From: Nitrospinaceae bacterium
Lineage (GTDB): Bacteria; Nitrospinota; Nitrospinia; Nitrospinales; VA-1
DNA length: 5,991 nt
Reading direction: 5' to 3'
Assembly: GCA_016763735.1 (NCBI GenBank)
Contig: JAESTE010000177.1
Coordinates: 1 to 5,991 of the forward strand
In this document: positions 1 to 5,991 of the stretch, in pieces
Layout: each line of letters begins with the position of its first letter
Position numbering within the stretch: position 1 is the first letter of the stretch
The notes under the pieces: generated by a model
What the model was told of the DNA's origin: nothing
Databases searched by the model: none
The model's input: only the letters and a program-made list of their open reading frames with translations
Position numbers and translations under genes: made by a program

Positions 1-1
1 A

Positions 2-58
2 ACGTTTGTCGGCACTGGTGATATCACATTACGTGTCGGTGTACTGAGAGCTAACTAA
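2..58 (+). CDS. C-terminal end of an unidentified upstream gene (partial)
   Basis: Frame 2 is open from the left edge to a TAA at 56-58 and encodes an 18-residue tail, TFVGTGDITLRVGVLRAN. It ends 13 bases before the next ATG, in the same close-packed, same-strand style as the other genes here, so it is most likely the end of the preceding late gene. The alternating hydrophobic/polar pattern would suit a beta-strand ending of a structural protein, but 18 residues are too few to assign a family. The other two forward frames are less convincing: frame 1 meets a TGA at 19-21. Confidence 0.55.
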   Translation, partial: TFVGTGDITLRVGVLRAN

Positions 59-60
59 GT

Positions 61-66
61 AGGGGA
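61..66 (+). promoter_or_regulatory. Ribosome binding site of the fibre-like gene
   Basis: AGGGGA lies 5 bases before the ATG at 72. It is a good Shine-Dalgarno match at normal spacing and supports 72 as the start. It sits in the 13-base gap after the stop of the upstream partial gene. That gap has no room for a promoter or terminator, so transcription is probably read through from upstream. Confidence 0.7.
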
Positions 67-71
67 ACGCC

Positions 72-3000
72 ATGTCGATCTTTGATGTACTAGGTCCAGC
101 AGGGGTAGCTATTATAGGCAGTCAGCCTGTACCTGTTGTTGTACCCGCCTTGACTGTCAATAACCAATCACTGAATTTCGGTGACCTCACTGATGCGGGG
201 GATGGTAAGTATACACTTATCAAAACAGGTTCGACCATCACGGCAGCGGTTATCAGTTCAGGTGATGCCTCTGGTCATTGGACAATCGACAATAACGGAG
301 ATTTATCTCCCAGTGCCGCAGGAGACACAGCAAACCTCAACCTTGGCCCGTACACACTGGCGTGTAGCTATAACTCAGGTGAGGACACAGCCACCCACAC
401 AGTCACCATCTTAGCTGATACCTATACGGTTCTAGCTGACGCAACAGAGCTAGATGACGCAATTGCCGACATTGGTACTGCCTCCTCTGGAGCCAGAACA
501 GTTAAGATGCGTGACGGTACATTAACAACGACAGGTTCAACCTTCACCGGGGAAGCGTTCGTCAACGTGGTGACGGTAGAAGCTGAGAATGCGCCGACAG
601 GTGGTCCTCCACTTACGACATGGAACGTTATCTTTGATATGCAACTAGTTGTCAGTAACATGGACAAAGTTACCTTCAGTGGTATTCATTTCAAAAAATT
701 GGGACTTGCCAACAGCTTTACTTACGTGGTGTTCGTGACCGCTGCCTCAACAGATATCATCTTTGATCGCTGTGAGTTCAGCGGTGACGTAAGAGATATC
801 AACGGAGACTATTCAGCTTCCGGTGCATATGTCAACGGTACTGGTCTAGGGACTGTCCATGGGGCGAGCTGCACAAGTAACCTCACCGTCCAACGTTGCT
901 ATTTCCATGATCTTAACTGGGCTATGATTGGTCGCGTCAAAGGTAATTGCTTCGTCAAGTACAACGAGTTCAAAGACCTATACGGTGATGTATGCCAGTT
1001 CCAAGATGATGATGGTAACGGTGGTGCTGATATCCATGCAGGCAATCTTGAGTATGAATTTAACTTTGCTCATGGTATGTTGGGTATCCCGAAAGATTAT
1101 GGTGGGGTTGGGCAAGGCGATGCCTCTGATCCCCACACAGATTTCTTCCAAGTACTGAAACAGGAAACGGGTCAGTGGACAGGCATCAAGTGTAACTTCA
1201 ATATTCTCAACCCACGCTCTGATGATTACCGAGGCCGGAATATCCAAGGCTGCTTTATGAATACCAGCGCTACTGGAGACTTCGAGGATGTAGAAGTCAA
1301 AGGTAACGTGTTCCTCATCAGTGACGGGCTTCATGGTATATCCATATACCGTATCAAAAACGGTGAGATTATTAATAACACGGTTTGCCAAGACGATCCT
1401 CCTGTTGACCAGAATGATTTTGCTGCTACCATCTTCCTTGGCGGCACCGCTAGTTCAGGCACGATTAATGTATGGGGTAACGCTGCTGACGCTCTTACCT
1501 TATCTGGCAGCGGCACATATGTGCAGACCAATGCAAATGTGACCCTCGGTAAAGCAGGCGCGACCATTGCTTACTCAACCGCCTTTGATGGCACAGCTTA
1601 TGGTCCTGATACCCGCGCTCTGGTGCTATCCGAATATAATATGAAAGACCTTGGCCCATGTGACGATGATAATTCAAGTTCAGGCACAGTCGGTGACGCA
1701 GGCGCTGTTGGTTCAGGCTACGTCACTTGGGGCGATATACGAGATACCACAGGCGGCTGGGCGCATGACGCAGCTTATGAACCCGGTGGGGCTGACGTAA
1801 CAGCACCTATCCTCTCCAGCAATGTCGTTACGAAAACAGACCGTGATGCTAAACTTGATATCAATACAGACGAGGCCAATGGTACTCTCTACTGGATGAT
1901 CGACGGTAACGCCTCACGTACAGCCGCTCAAGTTAAAACGGGCGGTGGTTCTGATAGCGGTAATCAAGCAGTGTCCTCCACAGGCGCTCAGGCTCAGATC
2001 GGCAGCACGGATGACCTTAACGATAATACACTACAATATTTCCACGCTATGCACGAAGACGCAGCAACGAACCAATCAACAGTCGTGACTACTTCGTTCA
2101 CTACTGATACCGATAGCACAGCACCTATCCTCTCCAGCCCAAGCGTTGCTAAGACCGATACTACGGCTGATCTGACTATCACTACGGATGAGAGTACAGG
2201 TACAAACTATTGGATGGTGGACGGCAACGCCTCACGTACAGCGGCTCAGGTGAAGACAGGGGGCGGCACAGACAGCGGCAACCAAGTTGTCACAATCTCT
2301 GGCGTACAGGGCGACTTCAATGCCACTGGCCTGACTGCATCCACGCTACAGTATTTCCACGCTATGCACGAAGACGAGGCCACCAATCAGTCAACAGTTT
2401 CCACTACCAGCTTCACTACCAATAGCTCTGGGTATACTCCTCAGTATCTGGATTATGACGGTGCTACCGATAGTTGCCTTGAAATGTCAGGTGGTTTTGG
2501 TGCTGCCGCTGGTGACAGCAAACAGTTCTTCATTAGCTGCTGGGTATCGTTCGACCAAGAAAGCACAGATTACGTCCTACATATGGGTCCAGCTTCCAAC
2601 AGAGTAAGACTTGTTCGTATTGGGACTAATATAAACTTAAGGTTCAGAAATGCTGCTGGTACGGTGATCTATGAGCGAAATGTTGCAATTGGTAGCGGGG
2701 CGGTAGCTAAGTTCCATTATGTCGCCAGCGGTGATCTTAATGTAGCTGCCTCAGATAGGATTTACATCGATGGCGTAGATGATGCTGGTACAGCCGCTAC
2801 GTTCACTAATGACACAATCGAGTGGAGTAATACAACAGCTAACTTTATTTGCGCTCGGAATGCCTCTGCTGACTTATTCAATGGTCAGCTAGGTGATCTA
2901 ATCGTAGATAATACCTACCTTGATCTGGACGTAGCTGGGAACCTCGACAACGTAATCAGCGGCGGTAACCCTGTTGATCCCGGCTCAGATGGTTCAGACG

Positions 3001-3149
3001 CTTTAGGTGGCTCACCAGTTCCCTTCATCGCCATACTGGGTAATGCGGCCTTAACCACAGGCGGTACTTCTGGTGTCAATGCTGGCAGCGGTAGTGACCC
3101 TGATGTTCCTGTCGGATACACTAGTGGCATAACGGATGTAACATTCTAA
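72..3149 (+). CDS. Large multidomain phage tail-fibre / receptor-binding protein with beta-helix and LamG-like domain
   Basis: A 1025-residue protein, probably a virion adhesin or tail fibre acting outside the host cell, possibly with polysaccharide-degrading activity (inferred). Layout by eye: residues 1-27 are a mildly hydrophobic N-terminus without the basic start of a signal peptide. Residues 28-115 form a beta-rich Ig/cadherin-like region. Residues 117 to about 480 look like a right-handed parallel beta-helix, with short coils such as FDRCEF, VQRCYF, VKYNEF, VKGNVF and GEIINNTV, and a DPHTDFFQ motif at 353-360. A Gly/Ser/Asp-rich linker reaches about 574. Two tandem FN3/Ig-like modules occupy 575-680 and 681-785. 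A LamG/concanavalin-A-like domain covers about 788-950 (IYIDGVDDAG is typical), followed by a Gly/Pro-rich tail seen in phage LamG proteins. I recognise no T7 gp17-type N-terminal adaptor, so its attachment to the virion is unclear. Its stop overlaps the terL start. The fold calls are pattern recognition, not searches. A secreted or host-modifying protein is the main alternative. Confidence 0.75.
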   Translation: MSIFDVLGPAGVAIIGSQPVPVVVPALTVNNQSLNFGDLTDAGDGKYTLIKTGSTITAAVISSGDASGHWTIDNNGDLSPSAAGDTANLNLGPYTLACSYNSGEDTATHTVTILADTYTVLADATELDDAIADIGTASSGARTVKMRDGTLTTTGSTFTGEAFVNVVTVEAENAPTGGPPLTTWNVIFDMQLVVSNMDKVTFSGIHFKKLGLANSFTYVVFVTAASTDIIFDRCEFSGDVRDINGDYSASGAYVNGTGLGTVHGASCTSNLTVQRCYFHDLNWAMIGRVKGNCFVKYNEFKDLYGDVCQFQDDDGNGGADIHAGNLEYEFNFAHGMLGIPKDYGGVGQGDASDPHTDFFQVLKQETGQWTGIKCNFNILNPRSDDYRGRNIQGCFMNTSATGDFEDVEVKGNVFLISDGLHGISIYRIKNGEIINNTVCQDDPPVDQNDFAATIFLGGTASSGTINVWGNAADALTLSGSGTYVQTNANVTLGKAGATIAYSTAFDGTAYGPDTRALVLSEYNMKDLGPCDDDNSSSGTVGDAGAVGSGYVTWGDIRDTTGGWAHDAAYEPGGADVTAPILSSNVVTKTDRDAKLDINTDEANGTLYWMIDGNASRTAAQVKTGGGSDSGNQAVSSTGAQAQIGSTDDLNDNTLQYFHAMHEDAATNQSTVVTTSFTTDTDSTAPILSSPSVAKTDTTADLTITTDESTGTNYWMVDGNASRTAAQVKTGGGTDSGNQVVTISGVQGDFNATGLTASTLQYFHAMHEDEATNQSTVSTTSFTTNSSGYTPQYLDYDGATDSCLEMSGGFGAAAGDSKQFFISCWVSFDQESTDYVLHMGPASNRVRLVRIGTNINLRFRNAAGTVIYERNVAIGSGAVAKFHYVASGDLNVAASDRIYIDGVDDAGTAATFTNDTIEWSNTTANFICARNASADLFNGQLGDLIVDNTYLDLDVAGNLDNVISGGNPVDPGSDGSDALGGSPVPFIAILGNAALTTGGTSGVNAGSGSDPDVPVGYTSGITDVTF
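1794..2111 (+). repeat. Tandem FN3/Ig-like module, copy 1 (in frame)
   Basis: Encodes residues 575-680 of the fibre-like protein, from DVTAPILSS to SFTTDT. It is the first of two adjacent copies. The copy offset is 318 bases (106 codons) at the module start and 315 near its end, because copy 2 lacks one codon around the STDDLND segment. Motifs include YWMIDGNASRTAAQVKTGGG and LQYFHAMHEDAATNQS. The W-(x)n-AAQVK-G-(x)n-HEDAATNQS pattern is familiar from repeat modules in phage and environmental bacterial surface proteins. It most likely acts as a spacer or ligand-binding bead between the beta-helix and the LamG domain. Confidence 0.85.
2112..2426 (+). repeat. Tandem FN3/Ig-like module, copy 2 (in frame)
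   Basis: Encodes residues 681-785, from DSTAPILSS to SFTTNS. By hand alignment it matches copy 1 at about 73 of 106 positions. Long exact DNA matches remain: 21 bases at 1800-1820 versus 2118-2138, and 25 bases at 2037-2061 versus 2352-2376. The central 16 residues, DGNASRTAAQVKTGGG, are identical in protein but differ silently in 9 of 16 codons. The module ends just before the LamG-like domain. Confidence 0.85.
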
Positions 3150-4732
3150 TGGTATCACGTGAACCCACACCTGACGAACAGCTGGCAGACGCTCTAGCGG
3201 AGTTCTTTGACGACCCATTAGGGTATGTCATGTTCATGTTCCCGTGGGATACCTATGAGCCTATTCAGATGGTGGAACTTGATGAGAAGTATGGTAACCG
3301 TTTCCCCGGCTGCAAGTACGGTCCTGATGTCTGGGCTTGCGAGTTTCTTGACAACTGGGGTGACGACATACGGGCCAATGGATTTGATGGCAGGAACGCT
3401 GTTGATCCCTTGATGTACGCCACGGTGAGCGGTCATGGTATTGGTAAGTCAACACTAACCAGCTGGATCATTAAGTTCATCATGGATACCCGCCCATTCT
3501 CCAAGGGTACGGTAACAGCTAACACGGCTGAACAACTGAAGACTAAGACTTGGGCTGAGCTTGGTAAGTGGCACAAACTGTCCCTGACTGAGCACTGGTT
3601 CAATTATAATTCTGGCCGGGGTGCTATGAACCTGACCCATAAGAAATTTAAAGAGGAGTGGCGCTGCGATGGGCAGACATGTCGTGAAGAGAACTCAGAA
3701 GCCTTCGCGGGTCAACATGCTGCGAGTGCAACGTCTTTCTATGTATTCGATGAGGCTTCGGCTGTGCCGGATAAAATCTTTGAGGTTCGAGAGGGCGGTA
3801 CTACCGATGGTGAACCTATGGTCTTTGATTTTGGCAACCCGACCCGTAACTCAGGTCGCTTTTATGAAGAGTGCGCGGGTAAATTCAGGCATAGATACAA
3901 ACATATCATTATCGATAGCCGCGAAGTCCTTATCACGAATAAAAAGCGTATCGCGGCGTGGTTGGAGGATTACGGGGAAGACAGTGACTTTTTCAAGGTT
4001 CGTGTTCGGGGCTTGTTCCCTTCAGCGGGTTCGTGCCAGTTCATTGCGACAGAGCTTGTTGAGCTTGCCCAGAAACGGGAACTGATTGTAGACAGGATGG
4101 CACCTCTAGTTCTAGGGGTTGACGTAGCTCGCTTCGGTAATGATGAGAGCGTTATCTACCCACGCATAGGCAATGACTGCCGCAGCTGGGCACCTACCAT
4201 AGGCAAGGGGCGCTTCCAAGGCCTGAACACTGTGCAGCTGACCGGGAAGGTCATAGAGACTGTCAGGAGCTTCAGAGCGCTGGGGATAGAGTATGCAGCC
4301 TTGTTTGTAGATGGTACGGGTATTGGTGGCGGTGTAGTTGATCAGCTGGACGACTTGGGGTATAAAGTTACTGAGGTCCAGTTCGGTACTAACGCCATAG
4401 ATGCTAAGACCTACCGTTATAGATCAGATGAAATTTGGGGAAACCTTAGAGACAAGCTTCCACGCCTGTGCTTGCCTGCGATGAACCAACCTTGTGGTAA
4501 CGAACTCAAGGATGATTTGACACAGCGCGAGTACGGGTATACATTAAACGGGAACAAAATCCACCTAGAGAAAAAGGCAGATATGATAGCACGAGGTATA
4601 ACCTCTCCCGATATTGCTGATGCACTAGCACTTACTTTCGCAAGTGAGGTTGCTCCTGTAGCGCAAAATGACTTCAATGCTCAACCCAAGCAGGCCATAC
4701 ATGAGTATGATCCGCTCAACTCAAACTTCTAG
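3149..4732 (+). CDS. terL: Phage terminase large subunit (TerL), ATPase plus nuclease
   Basis: A 527-residue DNA-packaging motor subunit. It docks on the portal, pumps DNA into the procapsid by ATP hydrolysis, and cuts concatemers. The N-terminal ATPase half shows DPLGYVMFMFPW at 22-33, a Walker A variant SGHGIGKS at 94-101 (K100), a Walker B hydrophobic strand ending in D201-E202 (FYVFDEAS), and a GNPT coupling motif at 229-232. The C-terminal RNase H-like nuclease half shows GVDVARFGND with D325, LFVDGTGIGGG with D388, and SPDIADALA with D488 and D491, giving the expected acidic metal-binding set. Length is normal for an intact TerL. The start ATG overlaps the preceding stop (TAATG). The only upstream purine run, GGA at 3134-3136, is weak and 12 bases away, so translation probably depends on reinitiation. 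The conserved N-terminal segment rules out a much later start. No small terminase gene precedes it here. Confidence 0.95.
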   Translation: MVSREPTPDEQLADALAEFFDDPLGYVMFMFPWDTYEPIQMVELDEKYGNRFPGCKYGPDVWACEFLDNWGDDIRANGFDGRNAVDPLMYATVSGHGIGKSTLTSWIIKFIMDTRPFSKGTVTANTAEQLKTKTWAELGKWHKLSLTEHWFNYNSGRGAMNLTHKKFKEEWRCDGQTCREENSEAFAGQHAASATSFYVFDEASAVPDKIFEVREGGTTDGEPMVFDFGNPTRNSGRFYEECAGKFRHRYKHIIIDSREVLITNKKRIAAWLEDYGEDSDFFKVRVRGLFPSAGSCQFIATELVELAQKRELIVDRMAPLVLGVDVARFGNDESVIYPRIGNDCRSWAPTIGKGRFQGLNTVQLTGKVIETVRSFRALGIEYAALFVDGTGIGGGVVDQLDDLGYKVTEVQFGTNAIDAKTYRYRSDEIWGNLRDKLPRLCLPAMNQPCGNELKDDLTQREYGYTLNGNKIHLEKKADMIARGITSPDIADALALTFASEVAPVAQNDFNAQPKQAIHEYDPLNSNF

Positions 4733-4735
4733 GAG
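4731..4735 (+). promoter_or_regulatory. Ribosome binding site of the small gene, overlapping the terL stop
   Basis: AGGAG begins inside the terL TAG (4730-4732) and lies 6 bases before the ATG at 4742. It is a strong Shine-Dalgarno site at good spacing and fixes this start. Ribosomes finishing terL end on this site, which favours coupled translation. Confidence 0.8.
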
Positions 4736-4741
4736 AACGAT

Positions 4742-4957
4742 ATGTGTATAGGAGGCGGCACACCATCAGCACCACCACCACCAAAGCCTTTGCCACCATC
4801 GCCACAACCGCAAGACCCAGCCACTATCTCTAACCGGGAAACTCGGAGAGCGCAGGCTAACCTTGCAGCTGGTGGTCGTCAGAGCACAGTGCTAACAGGC
4901 GGTCTAGGCTTAACCACTCCTGCCACTGGCGCAAGGAAAACTTTGTTAGGACAATAG
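4742..4957 (+). CDS. Small proline-rich phage protein between TerL and portal, probable minor virion/head-tail protein
   Basis: A 71-residue protein. The N-terminus is MCIGGG followed by a proline-rich stretch (residues 8-26, with PPPP at 11-14), then a basic, probably helical stretch (SNRETRRAQANLAAGGR). The C-terminus, GRQSTVLTGGLG and then RKTLLGQ, resembles a pattern I know from small unnamed phage proteins encoded beside portal genes, where a basic Arg-rich segment precedes STxLTGxxG and a final TLLG. By position and composition it is comparable to small T7 virion/tail assembly proteins such as gp7.3 or gp6.7, but I cannot show homology. There is no transmembrane segment and no lipobox before Cys2. 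It has a strong start signal, lies 9 bases after terL, and directly abuts the portal start, so it is almost surely a real gene. It does not look like a small terminase. Confidence 0.8.
   Translation: MCIGGGTPSAPPPPKPLPPSPQPQDPATISNRETRRAQANLAAGGRQSTVLTGGLGLTTPATGARKTLLGQ
4948..4951 (+). promoter_or_regulatory. Ribosome binding site of the portal gene, inside the small gene
   Basis: AGGA lies 6 bases before the portal ATG at 4958, within the last codons of the small gene. The upstream TAG (4955-4957) touches the ATG. This supports 4958 as the start and suggests coupled translation. Confidence 0.65.
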
Positions 4958-5991
4958 ATGTCAGATCAATTTCGAAGAGACTACTATGAGCGGCGCAAGT
5001 CGGCGTTGAAGCTGGATCAATCTAGTTTCAATCCGCACTACAAAGACCTGTCTCTGTACATCAGTCCTCGTCGTGGTCGCTTCGAGCTGACCGATGTGAA
5101 CAAAGGCCAGAAGCGCCATAAGGAAATAATCAACAGTAAGGGAACCCAAGCTCTTAATACAGCCAGTGCAGGTTTGTTCGCAGGCGTTATGTCTCCTGCG
5201 CGACCTTGGTTTGAGCTTGGGGTGCCTGACCCTGAGATGACAAAATTTGCTCCGGTCAAGGCGTGGCTGAAGCAGATCGAGATGACTATGAGAGCTATCT
5301 TCAATAGCAGCAATCTCTACACTATGGCACCTGTCATGCTGAAGGAGCTGTTGCTATTTGGGACAGGGTGTATGACCCATGTTGATGACCCTGATGACCT
5401 TGCCCGTTTCTACACGCATACGGCTGGGAGCTATTACATAGGACAGGATGACAGGTTCAGAGTGAATACTATCATTCGTGAATACACACAGACTGCTGAA
5501 CAGATGGCGATTGAGTTTGGGTTGGAAAGCCTGAGCGTTGCTGTGAAGAATAACATTGATCAGGGTAACCTCGCGGCAACAACTATCGTGACGCACATCA
5601 TCGAACCAAACGATGACTTCCGTGCAGGCCACTTTATGTCCAAGTTCAAAAAGTTCAAGTCTATCAAATATGAGGCAGGCAACGCAGAGAAACATGTCTT
5701 CCTCAGCGAGAAGGGTTTTGATGAGTTCCCTGCTTACGTCCCCCGTTGGGATGTCACAGGCGAGGATACACTGGGTACTGACTGCCCCGGCATGACTACG
5801 CTGGGTGATGTCAAGCAGCTACAGATACAAGAGAAGCGCAAAGCTCAGGGTATCGATAAGATGGTAAACCCTCCGCTACACGGCCCAGCTTCAGTCCGTA
5901 ACGTGCCTGTGTCTTCCCTACCGGGCGGCTTGACCCTGTATGATGCCACAACTGGCAGCAACAAACTTGAAGCCCTGTACAATGTTAATCT
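4958..5991 (+). CDS. Podovirus-type portal / head-to-tail connector protein (partial, 3' end missing)
   Basis: Open from ATG 4958 to the window end: 344 complete codons with no stop, continuing past the edge. It matches the 'bacteriophage head to tail connecting protein' family (T7 gp8-like portal). This forms the dodecameric ring at the capsid vertex where TerL docks and through which DNA enters and leaves. Family signatures by eye: YISPRRGRF at 34-42, then NTASAGLFAGVMSPARPWFEL at 67-87, of which SPARPWF is the hallmark. An ELLLFGTGCM segment follows at about 130-140. VPRWDVTGED comes before CPGMTTLGDVKQLQ at 276-289, then EKRKAQGIDKMVNPPLHGPA at 292-311. Full-length relatives are around 500-700 residues, so roughly half to two thirds is present. 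It starts immediately after the small gene's stop, in the usual TerL-then-portal packaging block. No internal frameshift is seen. Confidence 0.93.
   Translation, partial: MSDQFRRDYYERRKSALKLDQSSFNPHYKDLSLYISPRRGRFELTDVNKGQKRHKEIINSKGTQALNTASAGLFAGVMSPARPWFELGVPDPEMTKFAPVKAWLKQIEMTMRAIFNSSNLYTMAPVMLKELLLFGTGCMTHVDDPDDLARFYTHTAGSYYIGQDDRFRVNTIIREYTQTAEQMAIEFGLESLSVAVKNNIDQGNLAATTIVTHIIEPNDDFRAGHFMSKFKKFKSIKYEAGNAEKHVFLSEKGFDEFPAYVPRWDVTGEDTLGTDCPGMTTLGDVKQLQIQEKRKAQGIDKMVNPPLHGPASVRNVPVSSLPGGLTLYDATTGSNKLEALYNVN

Noticed and set aside
129..144. Short palindromic-looking GTAC...GTAC around a TTG-rich loop near the start of the fibre gene
   Set aside because: Only four-base arms inside coding sequence, with no T-run; too short to call an operator or terminator.
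978..1391. 137-codon reverse-strand open frame opposite the beta-helix
   Set aside because: It lies wholly inside the fibre gene, has no recognisable domain and no upstream gene context, and its composition fits an antisense shadow of a real coding frame.
1794..2426. Possible diversity-generating retroelement variable region in the fibre protein
   Set aside because: The two repeats differ at mixed positions, mostly silent in the core, not by clustered changes at template adenines. There is no reverse transcriptase, and the C-terminus is LamG-like rather than C-type lectin.
3669..4085. 138-codon forward open frame within terL in another frame
   Set aside because: It overlaps the conserved Walker B to nuclease region of terL, and its Arg/Ser-rich sequence is typical of an out-of-frame shadow.
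4742..4760. MC... start as a lipoprotein
   Set aside because: Cys2 follows the start Met directly with no signal peptide or lipobox, so export and lipidation are not supported.
4742..4957. Small gene as the terminase small subunit
   Set aside because: At 71 residues with a polyproline N-terminus and no helix-turn-helix it does not resemble TerS; its C-terminal pattern fits a small virion-associated protein better.
5354..5695. 113-codon reverse-strand open frame opposite the portal gene
   Set aside because: The + strand here carries unmistakable portal motifs without interruption; the reverse frame has no family signature.

Overview
The window is a tightly packed, single-strand (+) piece of a tailed-phage or prophage late/morphogenesis region. 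It holds, in order: the last codons of an unidentified gene (2-58), a very large multidomain receptor-binding or tail-fibre-like protein (72-3149), the terminase large subunit TerL (3149-4732), a 71-residue proline-rich small protein (4742-4957), and the first 344 codons of a podovirus-type portal (head-to-tail connector) protein that runs off the right edge (4958-5991). There are no tRNAs, rRNAs, CRISPR arrays, insertion sequences or non-coding stretches over about 15 bases, and no reverse-strand gene that I believe.

The portal belongs to the T7 gp8-like 'bacteriophage head to tail connecting protein' family, which points to a short-tailed (podovirus-morphology) phage of a Gram-negative host. 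The TerL N-terminus (DPLGYVMFMFPW) and the LamG-type fibre C-terminus resemble what I know from podovirus-like phages and prophages of Proteobacteria, often aquatic ones. Base composition looks balanced, near 50% GC by eye. I cannot name the host or the phage genus.

The genes look like one translationally coupled unit. The fibre stop overlaps the TerL start (TAATG). The TerL stop codon is part of the ribosome binding site of the small gene. The small gene's TAG directly abuts the portal ATG. Functionally, TerL and the portal form the DNA-packaging motor at the capsid vertex. The small protein between them is probably a minor virion or head-tail assembly component. The large upstream protein probably binds, and perhaps degrades, a surface polysaccharide of the host.

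The most interesting part is the 1025-residue protein: an N-terminal Ig-like region, a right-handed beta-helix with a DPHTDFFQ motif, two tandem ~106-residue FN3/Ig-like modules about 70% identical to each other, and a LamG-like C-terminus. It sits directly in front of terL with no recognisable small terminase gene between them. I see no evidence of a wholly new defence or mobile system here.
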